A stretch of DNA of 64,000 bases, taken from the NCBI GenBank assembly GCA_958299035.1, contig CATQJL010000223.1, positions 67,326,371 to 67,390,370 of the forward strand, written 5' to 3'. Of the stretch, positions 58,905 through 64,000 are shown piece after piece. The first letter of the stretch is position 1. The number at the start of each line of letters is the position of its first letter. The DNA comes from Cylicocyclus nassatus (lineage: Eukaryota; Nematoda; Chromadorea; Rhabditida; Strongylidae). A program made the translations under genes and the position numbers. The notes under the pieces were generated by a model that had not been told where the DNA came from, ran no database searches, and saw only the letters and a program-made list of their open reading frames with translations.

Positions 58905-60291
58905 TTAGGTTGGTGCAAAAGTAATGCGTGTTTTGCGAGTTCTCACTTTGACGTGCTATAACTTTCTAAAAGATTCATATTTTTCAGTGCGGCAAAGTTC
59001 ATCAGAGGCACCAAACCTTTTCCTATACAGCGCACATTGCCTTAGGTTAGCTTCGCAAATCGATGGAAAAATATGGATTGATAAGCAAAAAATTTTTTTT
59101 TCGGAAACCTCGTTTTTAACTGATCATAGCTTCCTTCAAGATTTGTCGGTATAAATGGTAAGTTGACTGCCTTGTAGCCGCAAGCCAGTAGTACAAAAAA
59201 AGTACAAAAGGGCTTAAATAAAGAGTACTCGCGAAAAGGAAAAAAACAATATTCAAAATTTTCCACTTTTTTCGACATTTTTTGCAGCCCTCAAAGTCTC
59301 AAAATATGGAGATTTCTTGATTTTCTGTGTACTGAACAGCTTCCACATTTCTGCAAAAACTGTCAACAAGAGGTCCATCCTTACGCTTACAGAAATGAGC
59401 AGAACTTTGGCGATTACCCTCTTCAAAGAAAATCTGTGGGCCACAGAATGGCCAAAACCATCACTCATGTTGAGACGACGAAATCTCAGTCTAACAAGGA
59501 AAGGATACTTGGTGATCGTGGCCTTTTGCAATGAGATGTATACCATTAGATGCGCCTTGAAACGCTGATTCCAAATCTATGTTCATTATCTGCTGTGCGA
59601 CTCCCTGAACGAAATTATGGACTTTTTCCTATATTGATTTTGCAAGATTTAGGCAGTCAGAATCGTCAGCATCCAGGTTTTTTGGACTCTGATTTATCGG
59701 GGACAGTTTTTCTGAGCTTAATGTAAGCACTACTTACTTTATTTTAACGCTGTTTTGTAGTGCATGAGCGAACATTAAAACGATATTAGTGTATCCTGCA
59801 TCAAAAACAGTGCAAATTTTTGTGGCAAGAAATGTCCATAGCTTCTTTCGAAAAAGCGCACAGCAGATAACGAAAACAGATTTGGAATCAGCGCTTCAAG
59901 ATGCATTTAATGGTATACATTTCATTTCAAAAGGCCACGGTCACCAAGTATCCTTCCCCTTGTAAGTAACTCCTAAAGAAAACAGTAAAGAGTGCATAAA
60001 GTAGAAAACTTCTACTACATACAGTATTTAAATTCTCAGAAGAATGCCTTTACTCGCCCTTGAATTCTGGCCGAAAAAGTAAGTGAAATTCTGGTTTTGA
60101 GTGCGGTTGTATGAAGCTCTATAAAATTTTAACGAATGAGGCTAGAACCTTCTTTCAACAACCATTGAATAGAGCATGAAAAAAGCTTCTTGACAATATG
60201 CTGGCTAATTTTCATAAGAGAAACTTCGATGGAGAAAAGCTATCTTGAAACAAGGGCTAGAAAAACGCGCATTACTTTTGTACCAACCTAA
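58905..60291. mobile_element. Non-autonomous mariner-type element with Hsmar1-like ends
   Basis: A 1387-bp element with TA at 58903-58904 and 60292-60293. Ends are 'ttaggttggtgcaaaagtaa' and 'ttacttttgtaccaacctaa', a terminus typical of mariner families. Its interior holds an inverted pair (about 59490-59570 against 59885-59962) related to the element at 19388-19865. No transposase frame is visible. Confidence 0.8.
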
Positions 60292-60614
60292 TATTTTTCC
60301 TTGCATAACTATGTGAAGTGCTCATGAAAGCTTTAATCTGTTTTTGACTTTCACCACCGAATTTCTGTGATTCTAAAATTGATAAAAAAAAAAAGGAGCA
60401 ATAGAAAAAGGTTGTACAACACTGCGCTTTCATTCGCGTAATTTCTTTTTGATTTCCTCGAATTATCTCTTTTCTACAGGTTGCAAGCGTCAGGCCATAG
60501 CGAGCTAGGTGAGCTGTTCTGACAGCTAAAATCCGATGTATCGTTAGGTACCCGCTGTTAAGGCAACAAAGGGGCGTGGCTTAAAGTATACCACCAATGG
60601 CTGGGTACCTAACG

Positions 60615-61093
60615 CCCGCCTCCCCCCCCCCCTATTTTATGTTTGTTACAATTCTTAATTGAATAGCCACACGGTTGTCAATTCCTCAAAGCCTGAATAA
60701 GCTTTTCCTTGATCTCTTTGAGAATTCCGATAGCACAACTATCGCATGCTTGACCAATTTCGATTTTTCCATTGTTTTCCTCTTTCAGCTTTGTTTCTAC
60801 ATTTCCCTTATGCTGACGGTGCATACCTGCCAAGAAGGTTTCAACCAGCTGAAAGTTCAGATAGTTATGGTTCCTTGTTGGAGCATTCGCACCGCTTTTT
60901 GCGTCGTTGAAATCTCCATGTATCTGACACATCTTCTCTATGAAGGTTTGTCTAATTATCTTTTTTGGTTCTTTTATGATTCTTTTTCATTTTATCTTTT
61001 TGCTTTTGTCAGATTCGGCGTTTCGTTGCTATTGTTCTTCACTTCCCTAAACCCTAACTAAATACTGTTTTATCGAACAAGTATAAGGTTTTA
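60615..61093. other. Intergenic; candidate short ORF on the minus strand
   Basis: An 84-codon frame at 60678-60932 (-) contains 'QACDSCAIGILKEIKEKL' and could be an exon, but no splice partner was found. The overlapping + frame at 60675-61061 is hydrophobic and unsupported. Confidence 0.25.
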
Positions 61094-61278
61094 GGCCCTG
61101 GCCAGACTTCGCTCAAAGGCGCCCAAAAGCGCCCAAAAGCGCTCAAAAGCGCTCATATTTCTCTGGTGTCTCTTCACTTTTTCGTGTGAGGAGAGATGAG
61201 AGAGAGTGAGGAGAGGTTAGAGAAGTTTGGGCATTTTTGGGCGCTTTGAGCGCTTTTGAGCGAAGTCTGGCCAGGGCC
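61094..61278. mobile_element. PIF/Harbinger-type MITE 3
   Basis: A 185-bp element with TTA at 61091-61093 and 61279-61281. Ends are 'ggccctggccagacttcgct' and its complement. The left arm contains three tandem 10-bp units of the type GCGCCCAAAA. Confidence 0.75.
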
Positions 61279-62907
61279 TTAGGTGTTTCTTTCCTCCTGT
61301 CTTTGCGGCTAAAAGTAACACCTCATCGTTCCGTGCCACATCCATTGGTGGCCATACTCCGTACAGAAAAAGTTAGTTGCTTTGCACTTTCTTGATCCTG
61401 GTTCAGATCAAAATATTAACACACTGACTCGTGATGATCTTCCTCCATCACCAACGGTGGAATTTGATGTGCTGGATGCATCTGATTCGGATTTAGGTCA
61501 ACACCAAGTATTCTTTTTGCTGTACTAATAAATCCAGAAATTTGAGGCCTTGTGCCTATCATACCCGATGGGCGCAAACCATACCCATACCCGATGCTCC
61601 GATGGGCGCAAAGTCCGCAGTAAAATCCGTCATCACGATTTTATAAATGAACTATAAGGTTGCGAGCCTTTCCTACGCATTACCTCAACACGATCCTCAA
61701 GCGCTTTTTTGAATCAAGTAGCACGCTTTCCGAAGCCTTTCGAGGGATACAGAGTGATTTTGTGCCTTCAAAAGATTAAAGCCTTTGCGTCATATGGATA
61801 TGAGCGTTGTTCGCAGCTGGTACGACTGTAACAATTTAACAGAGCCCTCCAGAGCTTGTTAAGTTGCTACCAGCTAATGTGTTTAGTTTTCTCAGTGCTG
61901 CTAACTGGATTCCGCGAAGAATTGCCCCTATTGCTTATTACAATACGTCTTGGAAACATGAAAGGCAAAGATCCCGTTTCAGTAAAATTTCACTTTCCTT
62001 CATGACTGCTTTTATTGGAATCCTTTGACAGATCCTCTTTTCTTAAAATCTAGTCTATCTTTGACTGCTCTATGTATAGAATGCTTACCGAATCTTTCGG
62101 TTATAGCATCTACGTTGTACGACAATCTCCATTTGCCTTTTGACTATTAGACGGTAAGTTTTTTTTTGGTTTTTGTTCATTTTGGAAAGTAACCAAATTG
62201 CATTTCTAGGCAAGATTTCAAGCACTTCGTCGCTCTCATAGTCCTCGATCCTACTCTTCAACTCTTGGTCACTTTGAGCGCTTATAATTAATACAGGTGT
62301 GTTTGTACTTATATATCTCAACGCCTTGCTAAAACTTCAATATTCAGCTTATTAGGGTGTTGGGGTTCTTGTGATTCAAGCATCACTGAAATGAGTAGCC
62401 ATCATGCTTGGATTTTCTGACTTTCAACGAGTTTCTTCCTGGTACCTTATTACTGGTTGGTTTATATTTTTTTTATTTCATTTGTTCCTTTGCCTCTCTT
62501 CAGCTGGATATTGAAAAGCTCAATTCATGCGAGTTCTCGGTGATGATCTGACAGATGAACCACCTGCTAGAGAGGCGTGCTATAGTTAACATTTTTACGG
62601 ATTGTTAGCAGCAAATGGTAGGAATTATAGACCTATCTGACTTCGTTTACATGAAATTTCGGATGACTGTCGCCTCTCTATCTCCTTTTCGTTCCCATAT
62701 GCATGTTTACTAGGCTAAATTCGATTAGAAAGCTGACGCGAAGCATCGCCATTTCGATTGTTAGCTGTATCAGAGTCGCCTCCAGTTGAATTGTAAGTTC
62801 CCTTTGCAAAAAATATTGTAGAAACTTGCTCTCGAGTATTTTTTTAACCTAACGCTTCTTTCATAAGGGTCTTATCACTAAGCTCATTTTTGCCATATTG
62901 CCCCTTA
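61279..62907. other. Intergenic with two possible isolated exons
   Basis: 61407-61495 (+) follows 'ggttcag', encodes 'DDLPPSPTVEFDVLDASDSD' and ends at 'g|gtcaac', so it looks like a small acidic exon. The frame 62085-62321 (-) includes 'ELKSRIEDYESDEVLEIL'. Neither could be extended into a gene. Confidence 0.25.
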
Positions 62908-63111
62908 GGCCTCGCACAGAGTTCACGCGATTTGATCGTCGCGATTCAATCGCCGCCATTTTCATTCATTTTCATTTTACATCCAAAAATTTCGAGCTGG
63001 AAAAATATCACAACCGAAATGCAGGCTGATAGGCATGCAGTGGACTCGTAACAGAAAGTCTTGTAGCGATTGAATCGCGACGATCAAATCGCGTAAACTC
63101 TGTCCGAGGCC
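62908..63111. mobile_element. PIF/Harbinger-type MITE 4
   Basis: A 204-bp element with TTA at 62905-62907 and TCA (one change) at 63112-63114. The arms share 'cgcgatttgatcgtcgcgat' with MITE 1. A similar but solitary left end, 'agggccagacatacatc', follows at 63115. Confidence 0.7.
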
Positions 63112-64000
63112 TCAAGGGCCAGACATACATCAGCCGATTTCATCGCCGAATTTCTTCCAACAAGACAAAGAGTTACGAGTCCACTGCATGAGGGACTGTA
63201 GATCTGCCCTTAGCTGGGGATCCCTCGACTGGAGCACGGATTCTGTTTGGAGCGCCATAGCTACTCCTCGTCTTTTCCAGGGATTTCGGCAAGCATATTT
63301 TGTTTAAGCTCTCTAAGACTTCCATTTGCACTTCCTAGCACATACTCGGGATTTAGTATCAAAGAGCGCTTTTGGATACAAACTCTGAAACACATCTTTT
63401 TTTGACTAAGCGAGTATTGGCAAATGCGGTAACTTTACACTTCGATTGATCCGCCTTGGAAGCGAAGCCGTTCTGAACGCTGAACTAACTACTCTTCAGA
63501 ATGGCGTCATCGAACGGCCTTGTTCGGCTGAAAGCCGTGAAGATCGTTGAAATTTGATTCAGCATGTTCATTACCTAGTATTTGTATGCCTTGAGTACGC
63601 TTGTGCCCGAGCTAGCGATGGAAAAATCAGCGGTACAGCACTACGAATCTTTGCTGGAAGGAATATCCGACATTTTGTGATACGAGCTTTCCCCAGTACA
63701 CATGCGATTTGATCAGTCCACTTCCAGCAATCCAATACGAAAAAGTTACAAATTTGCTCAGAACTTTGTCAAAGAATTTCTCCAATACATGATTACGGAT
63801 ACCCTACTTTTCTAAGTTTTGATACCTTCTCGCGGAGTTACACTGGGTTTAGAGGCAGGAAGCGAAGATCTGCCTGGAACTCTGGGCATGAGGGGTATCT
63901 GACGCGCTAATAATATAAATCGCGTTCATTTCGCATGATAGATTTTTTACTACTACCCCAGTCGACCCCTAATGAAAATCTCCGAATTCACTGAAACCTT
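63112..64000. other. Window edge, no gene resolved
   Basis: Short protein-like frames occur (for example 'MEKSAVQHYESLLEGISDIL' ending near 63681), without confirmed splice sites. A gene may continue beyond the window. Confidence 0.25.

Larger units (their letters stand above)
56774..60614. mobile_element. Large foldback element carrying two nested insertions
   Basis: The left arm (56774 to about 57085) starts 'cgttaggtacccagcc' and shares 'ccacgcccctt', 'acagcgggt.cctaacgata' and 'agcacttc' type blocks with the reversed right arm (60293-60614). The interior contains foldback copy C (57306-58255). A mariner-type element (58905-60291) lies at the inner edge of the right arm. Without these two the element would be about 1.5 kb. 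No coding capacity recognised. Confidence 0.65.

Overview
The window looks like nuclear DNA of a nematode, most likely an intron-rich, repeat-rich rhabditine or strongylid (clade V) species. The evidence is many short introns of about 50-200 bp with TTTCAG-type acceptors, acceptor-like sites just upstream of both start codons (candidate spliced-leader sites), and a high density of terminal-inverted-repeat elements with TA or TWA target duplications. The species call is inference. No bacterial operons, CRISPR arrays, rRNA or tRNA genes were seen.

Two conserved protein genes were reconstructed exon by exon, both on the + strand. The first (11548-17811, 29 coding exons, 1158 aa) is the DEAH-box RNA helicase DHX37/Dhr1, which acts in small-subunit ribosome assembly. 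The second (20596-29094, 18 coding exons, 715 aa) is ASCC2, the CUE-domain ubiquitin-binding subunit of the ASCC/RQT ribosome quality-control complex. All exon phases join without frameshift or internal stop in both genes. A third multi-exon candidate at 42426-45905 has C2H2-like cysteine/histidine segments but is not recognised, and its model is incomplete. A single orphan exon lies on the minus strand at 33593-33876.

Nearly all the rest is mobile or repetitive DNA. 1-11 kb holds mariner-type foldback elements and a cluster of a short structured repeat, here called family R1. 19-34 kb holds foldback elements inside and beyond the ASCC2 introns, including one element split by a later mariner insertion. 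34-38 kb holds a frameshifted non-LTR (CR1/jockey-like) reverse transcriptase and a 695-bp tandem duplication. 38-42 kb holds PIF/Harbinger-type MITEs, one sitting at the end of a mariner copy. 48.9-53.1 kb is a purine-rich satellite with higher-order structure, interrupted by an 807-bp palindromic element. 56.8-60.6 kb is a large foldback with two other elements nested in it.

The most useful observations are the insertion histories that can be read directly (empty sites and target duplications are present in the window), the R1 repeat with a recurring stem, and the spliced C2H2-like candidate. I saw no convincing new enzymatic or defence system. All similarity statements come from reading the sequence; no database search was run.
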